Origin: Actinomycetaceae bacterium
GTDB lineage: Bacteria; Actinomycetota; Actinomycetes; Actinomycetales; Actinomycetaceae
Reading direction: 5' to 3'
DNA length: 64,000 bases
Assembly: GCA_030540715.1 (NCBI GenBank)
Contig: JAUNVQ010000008.1
Coordinates: 20,442 to 84,441, forward strand
The position numbers and the translations under genes are program-made. Shown in pieces: positions 17,333 through 28,900 of this stretch (positions are counted from its first letter, which is position 1; the number at the start of each line of letters is the position of its first letter). Below the pieces are notes generated by a model that saw only the letters and a program-made list of their open reading frames with translations, did not search any database and was not told the origin of the DNA.

Positions 17333-19131
17333 CGTATCTACCACGCTATGTTACCACGATTGTTGCAGCCATCTTCTGCCTAGTATGTGTTGCCGGATGT
17401 TCAACACTTCCAACTTCGGGCCCCGTGATTAAATCAGATGTTCAAGACTCAAAAGGACAACTGCTTTCCCAAGAAGCATTGGGCCCCGCAAAAGGATCGT
17501 CTCCAGAACGCCTGGTCAAAGATTTTTTGAAAGCCTGTTCTGCAGGAACCTATGATGACTATGCTGTGGCACGTGAATATCTGACAGCGAAAGCCGCAAA
17601 AACGTGGAAACCTGAAGCAGCTATCGCTATAGCAACTGACAATGAAGACATCTCTGTTATTGATAAAGAGGATGGTAAAGTCAAGGTCAGTGCAAAACTT
17701 AAAGCTCGCATCGACTCTCAGGGAAAACGTGAGGATGACACCAGTGAATACAATCATCAGGTGATCCTTAAGAAAAATAAAGAGGGCGAATTCCGTATCG
17801 ATGTACTTCCGATGGGCATTATTATTCCTCATCGCCTATTTTACAATGCCTATAATCTTCGCAATGTTTATTTCTTATCAACTGATAAGGCGGTGCTTGT
17901 ACCTGACCCGCGATGGGTACCACGCACGCGGATGGTTTCGCACCTAGTTGATTATCTTATTGCGGGTCCCTCGCAAAGCCTTTCATCTTCGGTAAAGACC
18001 GCTTTTCCTCAAGGGAAACAATATATTCAAAGTGTGAATGTTGATGGGGCTACTGCAAAAATCAATTTGGAACATTCAGCAAGCTCTCTGTCGAACTCGC
18101 AACGTAGTGAACTATTGTGGCAGATGCAAGAAACTCTTAAAGCAGCCGATGGGGTTTCCAGGATCGAGTTAAGTTTAGATACAGAGCCTATTGTGCAGCA
18201 GGCACCACATCAGACTGACTACGACATGACAACGGTGATTGGGATGAGCGATCGTGCAGTTGTATCTCAAGACCGTTCAGGCTCACATGTATTGTGGCAG
18301 CGTGATGATCTTCCCGTGAATCTATCGCACCCGGCGATGAGCCCCTTGAAACAAACAATGCAGGCCGCTGTGAATAACGGCAATTCTATTGTGCTGCTTG
18401 CCAATGATGGCGGGCAGTATGCACTGCCGCGTCCTATCTTTGCTGCTCCCAATGTTATGGCTCCCAGCGTAGATCGATGCAACTGGGTATGGACTGGTAA
18501 CTCGGGTGTTATTGAGGTTGGCGAACAACGAAAATCTACCGCTTATGGCACAATTGTTGCTGTTCATGAAGATGGTCGCCAAGTTGAGATTGCTCAGGGT
18601 GCGTCTGTTCATCATGATGCCCAGGTAATGACAACGCCAAGCGGTATTGTAGGGGTTCGTGTTTCTTTAGACGGTACACGTTTAGCGGTTATTTCGGTTG
18701 ATGACGAGGGAAGATCAACCTTACATGTGATGGTTGTTGAACGCAGTGATACCTGTGAACCAGAGGGTATTTCACATGAGATGGATCTGCCGCTAACAGT
18801 CAAAAATGCCGAACAGTTAACCTGGACAAGCCCCACTTCAATAGCGGTAGTTGGTGAATATAAACGTGTTGATGTACCTGGTAATACTCAAACAGTTCTT
18901 CCTCAATCTGAAGATGGTGCCCAACCTGGCCGACCTCACGCTATTGAATCTGTTCAACTAGGTGGAGAACACTCTATTGTAAACGCACTGTCAGGTATGG
19001 AATCAGTATATGGCGGCGGTACAACAGATAGCCTTTATGTGGTGAATTCTGATGGTGTGCATTTCAAACTGTATGGAACTCAGTGGCGAAAAGTCAGTGA
19101 AGGGCTTAAACAGGCTTCTTTTCCAGGTTAG
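17329..19131 (+). CDS. lpqB: Lipoprotein LpqB, partner of MtrAB
   Basis: 600 residues. The signal peptide ends in the lipobox LVCVAGCS, so Cys24 should be lipidated and the protein held on the outer face of the membrane. A GerMN-like domain lies near residues 185-285, followed by a beta-propeller-like LpqB C-terminal domain. LpqB binds the MtrB sensor domain and tunes MtrA signalling in mycobacteria. It is coupled to mtrB by an ATGA overlap (17329-17332). Confidence 0.94.
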   Translation: MTYLPRYVTTIVAAIFCLVCVAGCSTLPTSGPVIKSDVQDSKGQLLSQEALGPAKGSSPERLVKDFLKACSAGTYDDYAVAREYLTAKAAKTWKPEAAIAIATDNEDISVIDKEDGKVKVSAKLKARIDSQGKREDDTSEYNHQVILKKNKEGEFRIDVLPMGIIIPHRLFYNAYNLRNVYFLSTDKAVLVPDPRWVPRTRMVSHLVDYLIAGPSQSLSSSVKTAFPQGKQYIQSVNVDGATAKINLEHSASSLSNSQRSELLWQMQETLKAADGVSRIELSLDTEPIVQQAPHQTDYDMTTVIGMSDRAVVSQDRSGSHVLWQRDDLPVNLSHPAMSPLKQTMQAAVNNGNSIVLLANDGGQYALPRPIFAAPNVMAPSVDRCNWVWTGNSGVIEVGEQRKSTAYGTIVAVHEDGRQVEIAQGASVHHDAQVMTTPSGIVGVRVSLDGTRLAVISVDDEGRSTLHVMVVERSDTCEPEGISHEMDLPLTVKNAEQLTWTSPTSIAVVGEYKRVDVPGNTQTVLPQSEDGAQPGRPHAIESVQLGGEHSIVNALSGMESVYGGGTTDSLYVVNSDGVHFKLYGTQWRKVSEGLKQASFPG

Positions 19132-19243
19132 TGGTAACGTGTGCGGATAGGGAAAAGAGTTCACATATTCCGGATAAAACTCATTGTTATAATATGTGTC
19201 AATAGCGGTCATAATACACATAGATGCACAATATGATAGGCCA

Positions 19244-19954
19244 ATGATGTGGTCTGCCATCAAAGAAGTATTTTTACCATGTTCATGTGCTGGTTGTGGC
19301 TGTGATAACGCTGTTGTGTGTTCACGGTGTTGCCATATGATGATGCAGCAACCATTTGAAGCGAGTGCGTTAAGTCCCGTATTGGACGGACTAGTAAAGG
19401 TGTGGGCTTTAAGTATTTATGAACACGCCCCCCGCCGGCTTGTTTTGTCTGCTAAACATGATGAACGCCGCGATATGACAGATTATTTATGTCAATGGGG
19501 GATGTCGCTAGGAAAACACATGTGGTAAGAATGGGAATCCCATCGTCTCTACTTACATACTCCGTTGCTGATTGTACCCGCACCGTCAGGGTGGAAACGT
19601 CGAATAAAAAGGCGCATGATCGTGTCTACTGTAGCCAAGGCTGTAGCATGTGGAGTAGCTCAGGCTGGCTGTAAAGATGTGCAGGTATGCGACATTTTGA
19701 GGCTTCGCTTGTGGGCGGGTGGACAATCGGGAAAGAACTATTGGCAGCGCGTCCACCTTCGTCATGACACGATGGTGTCGTTAGCGTGTACGTATGGACG
19801 CGATATTGTAATTGTTGATGATGTTGTGACAACGGGCGCCACCATTATGGAGGCCGCAAGATGTGTCACACAAGCAGGCAACAGTGGCAACAATATAATA
19901 GGTGCATGCTGTATGAGTATTGCGGCACCACCGAAAAAATGGACAATACTATGA
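19244..19954 (+). pseudogene. comF: ComF-family phosphoribosyltransferase, interrupted by one in-frame stop
   Basis: One continuous reading frame from ATG 19244 to 19954 is broken only by TAA at 19526-19528 (context W-stop-E-W). Before the stop, the N-terminus has the ComF zinc-ribbon type cysteines CSCAGCGCDNAVVCSRCC. After it come VPAPSGWKRRIKRR and the PRPP loop VIVDDVVTTGATIMEA. Position between lpqB and hpf is the standard actinobacterial site for this gene. ComF proteins aid DNA uptake and processing of imported DNA. The rest of the frame is intact, so this is a recent nonsense mutation, a sequencing error or, least likely, readthrough. Confidence 0.82.
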
Positions 19955-20096
19955 ATTGTGGAGGATGCTTCACATATAGACGCTAAGTGTCGACCTCTGA
20001 AATAAAAGTTGTATAAGGATGTTCGCGCCAAGGGAAAAATTGAGCCTTCCACGAAATACCCCTCTCATATATTGTAATGCGCAACACATTTTAGGG

Positions 20097-20102
20097 TAAA
20101 CT
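20097..20102 (+). promoter_or_regulatory. Candidate -10 box for hpf
   Basis: TAAACT lies about 130 bases before the hpf ATG, with TTGTAA 19 bases upstream. The leader would contain an unexplained AGGAGG-like run at 20140-20145 and the true ribosome site at 20225-20230. Confidence 0.3.
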
Positions 20103-20234
20103 GAAACTACGACGCAGCGCCTATGCTGCCCAGTTTTTCAGGAGGTGATAGCTCAAAATACCGCCATCACGGATGTTGTGATGTGCATTGAATTGGTGGG
20201 TAGTTTACCCCGTAACAGTGCCCCGGAGGACACC

Positions 20235-20918
20235 ATGGAAATCATTGTTAATGGCCGTAATGCCGACATTCACCCAAACTTCAGACAGTATGTTGAAGAT
20301 AAAGTTGCCAAGGTGGAACTATTTTATCCACGAGTGCAACGAGTCAATGTTGAACTGACACACGAACCAAATCCTGCCCGAGCGGAGACAGCAGAAAAAA
20401 TCGAACTCACCGTTATTGGTAAGGGTCCAATTATTCGCGCTGAAGCCCGTTCATCAGATCGGTATGCCTCAGTCGATATTGCAGCAGGTAAACTCTATGA
20501 ACGTTTACGGCGAGCCCGCGACCGTGCGAAAGATCATCGACGGCGCAAAGGTCGCATCCCCAAAGATGCTGATGTGACCAATATCGAACAACTGCAGTTA
20601 GAAGATGCTGAGACTGTTCAAGAACTCACGCAGGAAAATCAGAAGTCACCATCAGACTTAAAAGTTGGGGACTCTATTGAAGATCAACTGGGTGATTCCC
20701 CCGTTATCGTCCGCCAGAAACTTCACGAAGCAACGTTGATGAGCGTCAGCGAGGCACTCTACCAAATGGAGCTTGTGGGCCATAACTGGTTCCTCTTTAT
20801 TGATTCAGAAACAATGCAGCCATGTGTTGTCTATCGACGTCGCGGCTGGACATACGGCGTGATCAGACTTGATGCTGTGTCTACCCCGAAAGAATCAAAG
20901 GATCAAGACGACGGATAA
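20235..20918 (+). CDS. hpf: Long-form ribosome hibernation promoting factor
   Basis: 227 residues starting MEIIVNGRNADIHPNFRQYV, with GGAGGA at 20225-20230; an upstream in-frame extension lacks family similarity. Residues 1-100 are the S30AE domain that binds the 30S decoding site. A charged linker is followed by the C-terminal dimerisation domain (residues about 165-220, VVRQKLHEATLMSVSEAL ... ETMQPCVVYRRRGWTYGVIRL). Long HPF pairs idle ribosomes into 100S particles in stationary phase. A strong terminator follows, so it is transcribed apart from secA. Confidence 0.93.
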   Translation: MEIIVNGRNADIHPNFRQYVEDKVAKVELFYPRVQRVNVELTHEPNPARAETAEKIELTVIGKGPIIRAEARSSDRYASVDIAAGKLYERLRRARDRAKDHRRRKGRIPKDADVTNIEQLQLEDAETVQELTQENQKSPSDLKVGDSIEDQLGDSPVIVRQKLHEATLMSVSEALYQMELVGHNWFLFIDSETMQPCVVYRRRGWTYGVIRLDAVSTPKESKDQDDG

Positions 20919-20957
20919 ATGAAACGGTAGATAACAGCGTTTCATCATAGAAGAACA

Positions 20958-21001
20958 AAACGAGTTCCATCTCCAAAGGGGGAGGTGGAACTCGTTTTTT
21001 A
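20958..21001 (+). terminator. Strong terminator after hpf
   Basis: AACGAGTTCCA-T-CTCC pairs with GGAG-G-TGGAACTCGTT around a short loop, giving about 16 bp with one wobble, followed by TTTTTT. A textbook intrinsic terminator. Confidence 0.88.
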
Positions 21002-21477
21002 TCTGCAAGATATGGCGTACCTCGATGAACTCTAATATTTGTCTATGACAAAACACCCCACTATGTCAGTTTGTCGTAGTGAAGCTCCAGCTGGTGAAGC
21101 CTGAGGCGGCTGTGTATGAATACGCTGACTGCTACCAAGGGTCGTTGTGTGATAAAGAGCGGTGCGTGAAAGGGGAGTTTTAGAAAAGTGGTGCTACGGT
21201 TGGAACTTCACCTAGCTTCCAAGATGGTGGTGAGGCAACAGGGCATAGCGGGAAAAGGGGGTAGACAGTATTAGACGCTGTCTTTTGGGAGGTACCATAG
21301 GTGAGATTGCAGACGATTGACCACTGTGCCTCAAAAAACTATTAAACTTGTCAATAGACGACGGTGTGTAACACCAGTGTGGTTCATCGCTTAAGTAATT
21401 GCGCTGTCATCATGGTGATGAGCTAAGCTGACCTAAGAAGACCGTGAGGTACACAAGAGCCAGGAACGAGGAAAAGC
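21002..21477. other. Long region upstream of secA, possible structured RNA
   Basis: 476 bases without a protein gene. Visible structure: CACTATG/CGTAGTG around 21060-21085, TTGGAA (21200-21205) with TTCCAA (21217-21222), and AGACAG (21263-21268) with CTGTCT (21278-21283) followed by TTT. A candidate promoter TTGACC-17-TATTAA sits at 21317-21345, facing secA. The hallmarks of RNase P RNA, SRP RNA and tmRNA were looked for and not seen. It is either a long leader or a small RNA ending near 21287. Confidence 0.35.
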
Positions 21478-24330
21478 GTGGCATTTTTCGACAAGATTTT
21501 GCGGATGGGTGAAGGACGTACACTGCGCCGCTTTGAACGACTTGCAGATGAAGTGTTAAAACTGGAAGACGAATACACTCAACTTAGTGATGAACAGCTT
21601 AAAGCAAAAACAGATGAGTTTCGTCAAGCCCTTGATAACGGCAAAACAGAAGATGACATCTTGGTGGAGGCTTTCGCAACGGTTCGTGAAGCCGCGTGGC
21701 GTGTATTAAAACAAAAACCTTTCCGCGTGCAGGTTGTTGGTGGTATCGCACTTCATCAAGGCAACATTGCGGAAATGAAAACAGGTGAAGGAAAAACACT
21801 TGTTGCAACCATGCCCAGTTACCTTAATGCTTTGAGTGGCAAAGGTGTTCATGTGGTGACAGTCAATGACTATTTGGCCTCATACCAGTCGGAACTGATG
21901 GGGCGCGTTCACAAGTTCCTTGGGTTGACTGTGGGATGCTTGGTCAATGATTTAGAGGGTGGCCAGCCGCGACGTGATGCCTATAACTGCGATATTACCT
22001 ACGGTACAAATAATGAGTTTGGGTTTGATTATTTGCGCGACAATATGGCACAGGATAAGAACAATAAGGTTCAGCGTGAACATCACTATGCCATTGTTGA
22101 CGAGGTTGACTCGATTCTGATTGATGAAGCAAGAACACCTTTGATTATTTCCGGGCCTGCGATGGGTGAGGCCGACAAATGGTATTCAACATTTGCCGAT
22201 ATTGTAAAGCATCTAGAACGCGATAAAGACTACGAAGTTGATGAAAAGAAACATACGGTAGGTATTTTAGAAACAGGTATTGACAAAGTTGAAGATATTT
22301 TAGCGATAGATAATCTTTATGAAGCGTCACATACCCCCCTGATCGGGTTTCTTAATAATGCGATTAAAGCAAAAGAACTGTTCCAACGTGATCGTGACTA
22401 TATTGTTCATCGTGGCGAAGTGATTATTGTTGATGAACATACGGGACGTACTATGGAAGGCCGACGTTATTCAGAGGGCATTCACCAGTCGATTGAGGCG
22501 AAGGAACGTGTCGAGATTAAGGCTGAGAATCAGACATATGCCACTATTACTTTGCAGAATTATTTTCGTCTATATGACAAACTTGCTGGTATGACGGGTA
22601 CCGCCGAAACCGAGGCGGCAGAGTTTATGTCCACCTACAAGATTGGTGTTATCCCTATTCCAACAAACCGTCCGATGATTCGTCAAGATTGCTCTGATCT
22701 TGTGTATCCGTCGCGGCGCGGCAAGCTTAAAGCGATTGTTAGCGATATTGAGGAGCGCTACAAAAAGGGCCAGCCCGTTCTTGTGGGAACAACTGATGTT
22801 GCCAAATCAGAGGAGCTTTCTGCACTGTTGAAATCGGTGAATGTTCCTCATGAAGTTCTTAATGCCAAGCAGCATGAACGTGAAGCACAGGTAGTGTTTG
22901 AGGCCGGACGTAAAGGTGCTGTAACTGTTGCGACAAATATGGCGGGACGCGGTACTGACATTATGTTGGGTGGTAATCCCGAACACATAGCTGACCAGAA
23001 TCTTCGTAAGCGCGGCCTTGACCCTGATGCAGATCCGCAACAGTGGCGTGAACAGTGGTCGCAGGCCTTAGAAGAAGCGGAAGAAGCCGTGGCGGCTGAA
23101 CATGAGGAAGTAAAAAAGCTAGGTGGGCTTTACGTTCTGGGCACGGAACGGCACGACTCACGGCGTATCGATAATCAGTTACGAGGACGTTCTGGCCGTC
23201 AAGGTGATCCTGGAGAATCACGTTTTTACCTATCAATGGAAGACCCGTTGATGGTGAAGTTTGCTTCTGGCATGGCTCAACGAATCATGTCATCTGGTGC
23301 ATACCCAGAAGATATGCCACTGGAATCAAAGATGGTAAGCAAAGCTATTCAGTCAGCGCAACGTCAAGTTGAAGGTCAACATTTTGAAATGCGTAAGAAT
23401 GTACTGAAATATGATGATGTGATGACTGATCAGCGTAATTTGATTTATGATCAGCGTTCACGGGTTATGGATGGCGATATTGATTTTGAATCAATGCTTG
23501 ACCACTACATGAATATGGTGATTGATGAATATGTTGATACAGCATTAGCGGCTGAACGCCCAGAAGATTGGGATATTGATGCATTATGGTCTCAACTGCG
23601 AGGTATCTATCCAGTATCGATTGATGCTGAAGAACTTGTTGAATCTGTTGGCGGCCTTATGTCAGTTACCAAAGATGATATTCGTGAAGCATTAAAAGAT
23701 GATATTGTCACTCAGTTTAACAAGGCTGCTAGTGATATTGATGCAAATCCTATGGCGCAAGAACAGTTAGATACTCAGCAGCCAACAAGACGCTTAGTGC
23801 AAATTATTTTGCTTGAATCGGTTGACAAGTTGTGGCGTGAGCATCTTTACGAGATGGACTATCTTCGCGAAGGAATCGGCTTGCGTGCAATGGGGCAACG
23901 CGATCCTCTTATCGAATACAAGTCAGAGGGCGCACATATGTTCCAAGCTATGATGGCAAAAGTTCGTGAACAAACAGTGACCTCGTTGTTTTCCTATGCT
24001 CACCGCTATAAGGAAGCCTATGAAACATATCGCGAAAACGAAGAAAAAGAGGCTCAGGCTCAGCAGGAACGTGAAAAGAAAACTAGTATGGCTGATGCCG
24101 AGAAACAGGCGGGTCTTTCCGTTATAGATGCGACGCTTCGGCGGCAGCAAAGCAGTGACTTAGGTCAGCTGACAATGACGGGACCCGGTGAAGATAGTAC
24201 ACCGCGTACTCAAAGACGTGGCAAGAAAACGACGAAAGAGAGCCGATACGCTCAAACGGGTGCCCAAAAAAGAGCAGCCAAAAAGGAAGCTGCTAGACGT
24301 AAAAAGGAAGCCCGCAAAAAGAATCGTTAA
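21478..24330 (+). CDS. secA: Preprotein translocase ATPase SecA
   Basis: 950 residues from GTG after GAGGAAAA. It has Walker [12 protein letters not shown] (residues 100-110), the DEAD-like [14 protein letters not shown], the VTVNDYLA and [11 protein letters not shown] blocks, the nucleotide-binding-domain-2 motifs [10 protein letters not shown] and [13 protein letters not shown], and the helical scaffold YDDVMTDQR. SecA drives unfolded proteins through SecYEG. The lysine/arginine-rich C-terminus lacks the zinc-binding CxCxSGxxxxxCC tail, as in mycobacterial SecA1. The stop overlaps the convergent Rv3235-like gene by 4 bases. Confidence 0.97.
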   Translation: MAFFDKILRMGEGRTLRRFERLADEVLKLEDEYTQLSDEQLKAKTDEFRQALDNGKTEDDILVEAFATVREAAWRVLKQKPFRVQVVGGIALHQGNIAEMKTGEGKTLVATMPSYLNALSGKGVHVVTVNDYLASYQSELMGRVHKFLGLTVGCLVNDLEGGQPRRDAYNCDITYGTNNEFGFDYLRDNMAQDKNNKVQREHHYAIVDEVDSILIDEARTPLIISGPAMGEADKWYSTFADIVKHLERDKDYEVDEKKHTVGILETGIDKVEDILAIDNLYEASHTPLIGFLNNAIKAKELFQRDRDYIVHRGEVIIVDEHTGRTMEGRRYSEGIHQSIEAKERVEIKAENQTYATITLQNYFRLYDKLAGMTGTAETEAAEFMSTYKIGVIPIPTNRPMIRQDCSDLVYPSRRGKLKAIVSDIEERYKKGQPVLVGTTDVAKSEELSALLKSVNVPHEVLNAKQHEREAQVVFEAGRKGAVTVATNMAGRGTDIMLGGNPEHIADQNLRKRGLDPDADPQQWREQWSQALEEAEEAVAAEHEEVKKLGGLYVLGTERHDSRRIDNQLRGRSGRQGDPGESRFYLSMEDPLMVKFASGMAQRIMSSGAYPEDMPLESKMVSKAIQSAQRQVEGQHFEMRKNVLKYDDVMTDQRNLIYDQRSRVMDGDIDFESMLDHYMNMVIDEYVDTALAAERPEDWDIDALWSQLRGIYPVSIDAEELVESVGGLMSVTKDDIREALKDDIVTQFNKAASDIDANPMAQEQLDTQQPTRRLVQIILLESVDKLWREHLYEMDYLREGIGLRAMGQRDPLIEYKSEGAHMFQAMMAKVREQTVTSLFSYAHRYKEAYETYRENEEKEAQAQQEREKKTSMADAEKQAGLSVIDATLRRQQSSDLGQLTMTGPGEDSTPRTQRRGKKTTKESRYAQTGAQKRAAKKEAARRKKEARKKNR

Positions 24331-25094
24331 CCTATTTCGAGTTCTTGAATAACCCAGCGTTTATCCATATGTTTCATGGACATGCAGATAAGTCGTATGC
24401 GGTGACCATCCCATACTGTTCCATAACATTCAGCATAAATAGCACGGTTAGATGAGTTTGTTGTGGGCTTGGTATGTATAGTTAAAACTGTGGTGCGTCC
24501 TGCTTTACGTCCGTGAAGATTAGCATGGCTTTGTTCAGCGTGCACTCGATGCAAAAAATAGGGATAGAGCCCTTCATCCATCCAGCGAATAAGCTGTTGA
24601 GGGGCTCGCTGACCCGATAGAATTTCAGCTATTGAACGAACAAAAGTTACGCTGGAACGATGCAGATGCGGAAACGGCGTGTGATGGGGACGGTGAATAC
24701 GTCGAAGAGTTATCGCATTATGATAACGATGTGATGTTTGGGTGAGACCATCAACAACAATTTCAGTGTTGTTTGTGTGCTTTTGAATAGTGACCGAGTG
24801 TTGATGCGGGGTCAGGGTGAATGTTTGATGGAATGTGGGTCTATCACGATCGCAGGATAGTGCTGGTGTTGGGGCAGGTTCTGTCGAGGTTTGGGGAGAG
24901 GCTCGTTTTCCCAAAAGATGAACAAAATAGGGGTTTTCGCATGTGCTGAATGTATGCATCGAGTGATTGGCTAATGGAACCTCTTGTTGGGGTGGTTTGC
25001 TATGACTATTTTCGACAATTTTATTGTAGGAAGTATCGGGGGATGCAAGCTCCACTTCAGATTCATATATCTTCCGTAAATTATTGTTGAACAT
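24327..25094 (-). CDS. Rv3235 family protein (DUF6459-like)
   Basis: About 255 residues from ATG at 25094, with AGGAGG 11 bases upstream; a TTG at 25121 in the same frame is less likely. The first 130 residues are a poorly conserved His/Thr/Pro-rich region. The last 110, from [30 protein letters not shown] to [20 protein letters not shown], have the pattern of the Rv3235 family, found next to secA in actinobacteria. It looks cytosolic. Function unknown; a link to SecA is suggested only by position. Confidence 0.75.
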   Translation of the reverse strand: MFNNNLRKIYESEVELASPDTSYNKIVENSHSKPPQQEVPLANHSMHTFSTCENPYFVHLLGKRASPQTSTEPAPTPALSCDRDRPTFHQTFTLTPHQHSVTIQKHTNNTEIVVDGLTQTSHRYHNAITLRRIHRPHHTPFPHLHRSSVTFVRSIAEILSGQRAPQQLIRWMDEGLYPYFLHRVHAEQSHANLHGRKAGRTTVLTIHTKPTTNSSNRAIYAECYGTVWDGHRIRLICMSMKHMDKRWVIQELEIG

Positions 25095-25371
25095 ACGTCC
25101 AATTGCCTCCTGCAGTTTCAAGAAAGTATCTGTACGATATTAGACGGTATGGACAAATGAAAATGATAGTGATGAAGAATAAAGGTGTAGTTTCTTAAGA
25201 TAACACTATTGAGTGCCGCAAAGATACCTCGAATTACATAATGTTTTCTGACGATATGTGAGGTTACTCAGATAACTCATGTGAATTGTGGATCTTCGAC
25301 ATTATCACAGTGCGAGACACTTCTTTTCCATGCGAAAAATGGTGTTGATCAATGTGTGAAGCAAAGTGCTT

Positions 25372-25377
25372 TACAAT
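25372..25377 (+). promoter_or_regulatory. Candidate -10 box for leaderless DUF6912 gene
   Basis: TACAAT lies 6 bases before the ATG at 25384, so transcription would begin on or next to the start codon. No ribosome site is present. Confidence 0.5.
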
Positions 25378-25383
25378 GGGGCT

Positions 25384-25902
25384 ATGCGAATTTATATTCC
25401 GGTAAAACAATCAGATATCAACGCACAACGCCTTGACGTCAGTGAAGTATTTGCCGTGACTCCAGGGCTGGAAGCAATTATTGACCCGCCAATTACTATG
25501 GATGAGTTAGAAGAACTTGCACGTTCACTTGCAGCACAGGCTTCACTTCACACATTAGTAAAGGCCGCGGTGAAGTTCTCTCACATAAATGCAACTGACT
25601 TACCCATGCGCCGTGTGGTGGCTGCTGCCGACATTTACGGTGAACTTGATGAAATCGGGCCTGGATGTGTGCAACTTCGCGAACCGCTTCCGTGGCAGAC
25701 TGTTGTGTCTGTGCACTGTGATGATGATGTTGCCTCGCAGTATTGGAGGAGTGAACTTGTCAAGAATCCACCTCCTAACGCCGCAGATGATACCATTTCG
25801 CAATGGATAAGTACGTTAGAACACGACTTTGAGATGGATTGGTACGATATTACCGAGCTTGCTACTGTGCGCGCACTATGTGCCAATGACCCGCAAAGTT
25901 GA
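25384..25902 (+). CDS. DUF6912 family protein
   Basis: 172 residues starting MRIYIPVKQSDINAQRLDVS. The opening strand, the FAVTPGL segment, the DMRRVV/AADI block (PMRRVVAAADIYGE) and the late VSVHCDDD match DUF6912, an actinobacterial family usually encoded near secA. It is a small cytosolic protein of unknown function. Its 3' end overlaps sbcC on the other strand by 27 bases. Confidence 0.75.
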   Translation: MRIYIPVKQSDINAQRLDVSEVFAVTPGLEAIIDPPITMDELEELARSLAAQASLHTLVKAAVKFSHINATDLPMRRVVAAADIYGELDEIGPGCVQLREPLPWQTVVSVHCDDDVASQYWRSELVKNPPPNAADDTISQWISTLEHDFEMDWYDITELATVRALCANDPQS

Positions 25903-28900
25903 TCCTTTTCCATCGGCACGTTTTGTCACACTGACACGCTCACTCATGCGTTCACGCACAGTGTCAACATGGGTAATAATGCCGATGCCGCGACCATGAT
26001 AGTCAGGCCCAGAAAGTTCATTCAGTAACGCATCAAGTTTTTCGTGATCCAATGTGCCAAAACCCTCATCTATGAACATCGTGTCAATGCTGATACCCCC
26101 AGCCTCTGCGGCAACAACCTGGGTAAGTGCAAGGGCTAAACACAGGGAACAATAAAACGTTTCACCACCAGAAACAGTTGAAATCTTACGGGGCTTATCG
26201 GCCTCGAAATTCATGATATCCAGCGATAATGCCTGGTTTCGACTTTGTGATCCGTCACGGTCAGAACGAATAAGTTCATATTGACCACCAGAGATACGTC
26301 GTATCATTGGGTTAGCAATAGCCAGCACATCATCAAGACGCGCCAAAAGTACCCAGGTGGCTAAAGGTGTGCCATATTTGTTTGCTTTACTGCCTTTAGC
26401 CAATTCACTTAATCGTAAAAGTGGGCGCTGTTTGCAAAGACGCTTAATGTAGTCGTCAAGATGTTTGAGTAGTTTTTCTTCGCGTTCACCTACCTGCTGG
26501 CGATGAGTATAGCATTGCGTGTAATAGTCACGAAGCGAATCTGCATTGTGGGCGCACTCATCATAGTGGCGTTCCAGATAGTCGAGGTCAGGCGTTTTTT
26601 GGGTGGCGCATTGAGTAATGCGCGGATGCTCAAGACGTGAGCGTACGTGCGTGATTCTTTGCTGATAGCGTGTCACCATTTCTACAAGACGCTCATAGTC
26701 TTCATCGTCAATATGGGCATCTAAGGCCTGTGAAACATCACAAAAATCTTGGGCGATAGCCTCACGATACTCCTGGTATGCACTTTTTATTACCGCATGA
26801 GTTGCCTGATCAACACTGTCAAGGCCTTCACGAACATTATCAAGATGCCTGCGAAGAGTGATGAAGTGTTCTATACGTGCTTCCACACTGGGAAATTCTG
26901 CACGTGCGTGCTTAATGCTACCAGTAAGGTCGTCAATAGAAGCGCTGAGGTCAGTCTGTCTAGTCAACAACACTGCGTCTTTGCCGTTCAGTTCAATAAT
27001 TTGTGTGCGATACTCTGTTTGCTGAGTGCGCAGTACTTCAAGGTCTTTCCTTGCCTGCACCACTTTTTCATGTGAGTCGCCAAGTTGATGAAGGAGGGCG
27101 ATACGTTCCTCATATGATTCCAGCACTGCGTGAGGGTTGTCGCCGTGAAGAACAGTAGTTAAGTCTGTTTGTCTCTGGCACGATTCATCTAAACGATGAC
27201 GTATTTCATGGCAGGCTGTTTCTTTTTGACCAACATATTCACGTGCTGATGCAACATCTGCTAATGTTGCCTCGTCTTTACTGGCTTTTGCAACATGTGG
27301 GTGCTCGCATGAACCACATACGGGGCAGGGGGCTTCTTCTTGCAGGTAGTGTGCTAGTGATGCAGCAGTATTATTTTTCCAACAATCTAATACCTGGCTG
27401 TAGTGCGCGCGTGCATCCAGAAGCTCTTTTTCGGCTTCCTTTAGCTGCTTTTCAAGATGCTTTTGCTTATCGTATTCTTCGCAGAGCTGACGGGCCGCCT
27501 GTATTTTTTCATGATTGTCGTCATTGATGCAACGTAGTTTTTCCGCATGATGATGTTCTTTCTCGGCTTTGTCAACAGCTTTTTGTGCACTCACAATCGT
27601 TGCATCAATTGCCTTTTCATCGGTGTTGACCTTATCAATAAGTGCATGAAGAGTTTCGCGCTCCTGTATGGTGTCCTTCTGGTTTTTTAGGAGAGCATCT
27701 CGTTGTTTTTCCTTTTCAATCGCATTTTTTAGGACACCTAACTGCTGGGCAAGACTATCGCTGTCATCACACAGACGCTGATACGCATGCCTATTGCCTA
27801 GCCAGAAAAGAGGCGACAACTCTGCTACAGAATCGTTGTCAAGGGGAAGCGAAATTGCCGATGTCTTTATTGCCTGACTAAGAGCCACCACGTCACAGTG
27901 ATCGCGATCTGGTCGAAGTTCACCATAGCGTTGCTGAGCTTTCTTATCGAAGCGTGCAAGCTCATCACAGTCACTAATAAGACGGCGAAGTGCTAGCGAC
28001 AATATCTGCGCATTATCGGTTAAAAGATTGTGGGCCTTGAATACAAAGGCTGCTTTACGAGCATTTTCACTGCGTAAGGCAGCGTCATCAATACGTGGTT
28101 TTTCTGCAGCAAGACTTTGTTCTTCTTCCAGTAATTGAGCGCGTTCTTTTTGAGCAGCCATAAGTTCACGTGCACTATCGCGTTTATTCTGCGCGGTTTT
28201 AGCAAGGGCCTTGGCTGTGTCTTTATGTATTTTCGCATCGGTAACAATACGGTTGATATGCGGATGGATCAGGTTGCCAATCTTTTTAAGATGCGCAATG
28301 TCGGGTTGAGTTATCAACTGTTCAAACAACGTCTCAAAGGTGATGGAATCACAATCGTCAAGGGGATCGTCATGAAGGAAAACCGCAAGACTATCACGAT
28401 AATCGTTGGCTAGAATCGTGATAGTCTTGCGAGCATCGTCAACTTCTTTGCTTATCTGAAAGGCTTTCGCCGCCAGACGATCTTGGAAGACCTTAAAAAA
28501 CTGTGTTCCAAAAACCTGCTGTAAAAGTTCTTCGCGTTCATCTGAGGTGGCCTTCAAAAAACGCGAAAAATGTCCTTGCGGCAATATCACAGTTTGTAAA
28601 AACTGTTCATAGCTTAACCGGTTAATAGAGCGCAGCTCATATTCAACTTCCTGACTTTTCACACCCAGCGCTTCGCCCTCTTCACAAGAATGTGTGCCGC
28701 TCAACTTAAAAAGCCTTACGCTTGCTTGACGTGTGACCAGAGCTTTTTTACGTGAGGACCATACCATTTGTTTTGGTGAACGCCAGACTCGATACATTCC
28801 TTTAGCGGTAGAAAAATCAAGTTGTACCCATGATAGTTTTTCAGGATCCGCATAGTCACAACGCAAACGATCTAGCGAGGACTCTCTGCCCAACGCCACT

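Noticed and set aside
19489..19674. Separate short gene between the comF halves
   Set aside because: It is out of the comF frame, and the two halves join in one frame across a single stop codon.
21002..21477. RNase P, SRP or tmRNA gene upstream of secA
   Set aside because: None of the conserved sequence blocks of these RNAs was found on either strand.
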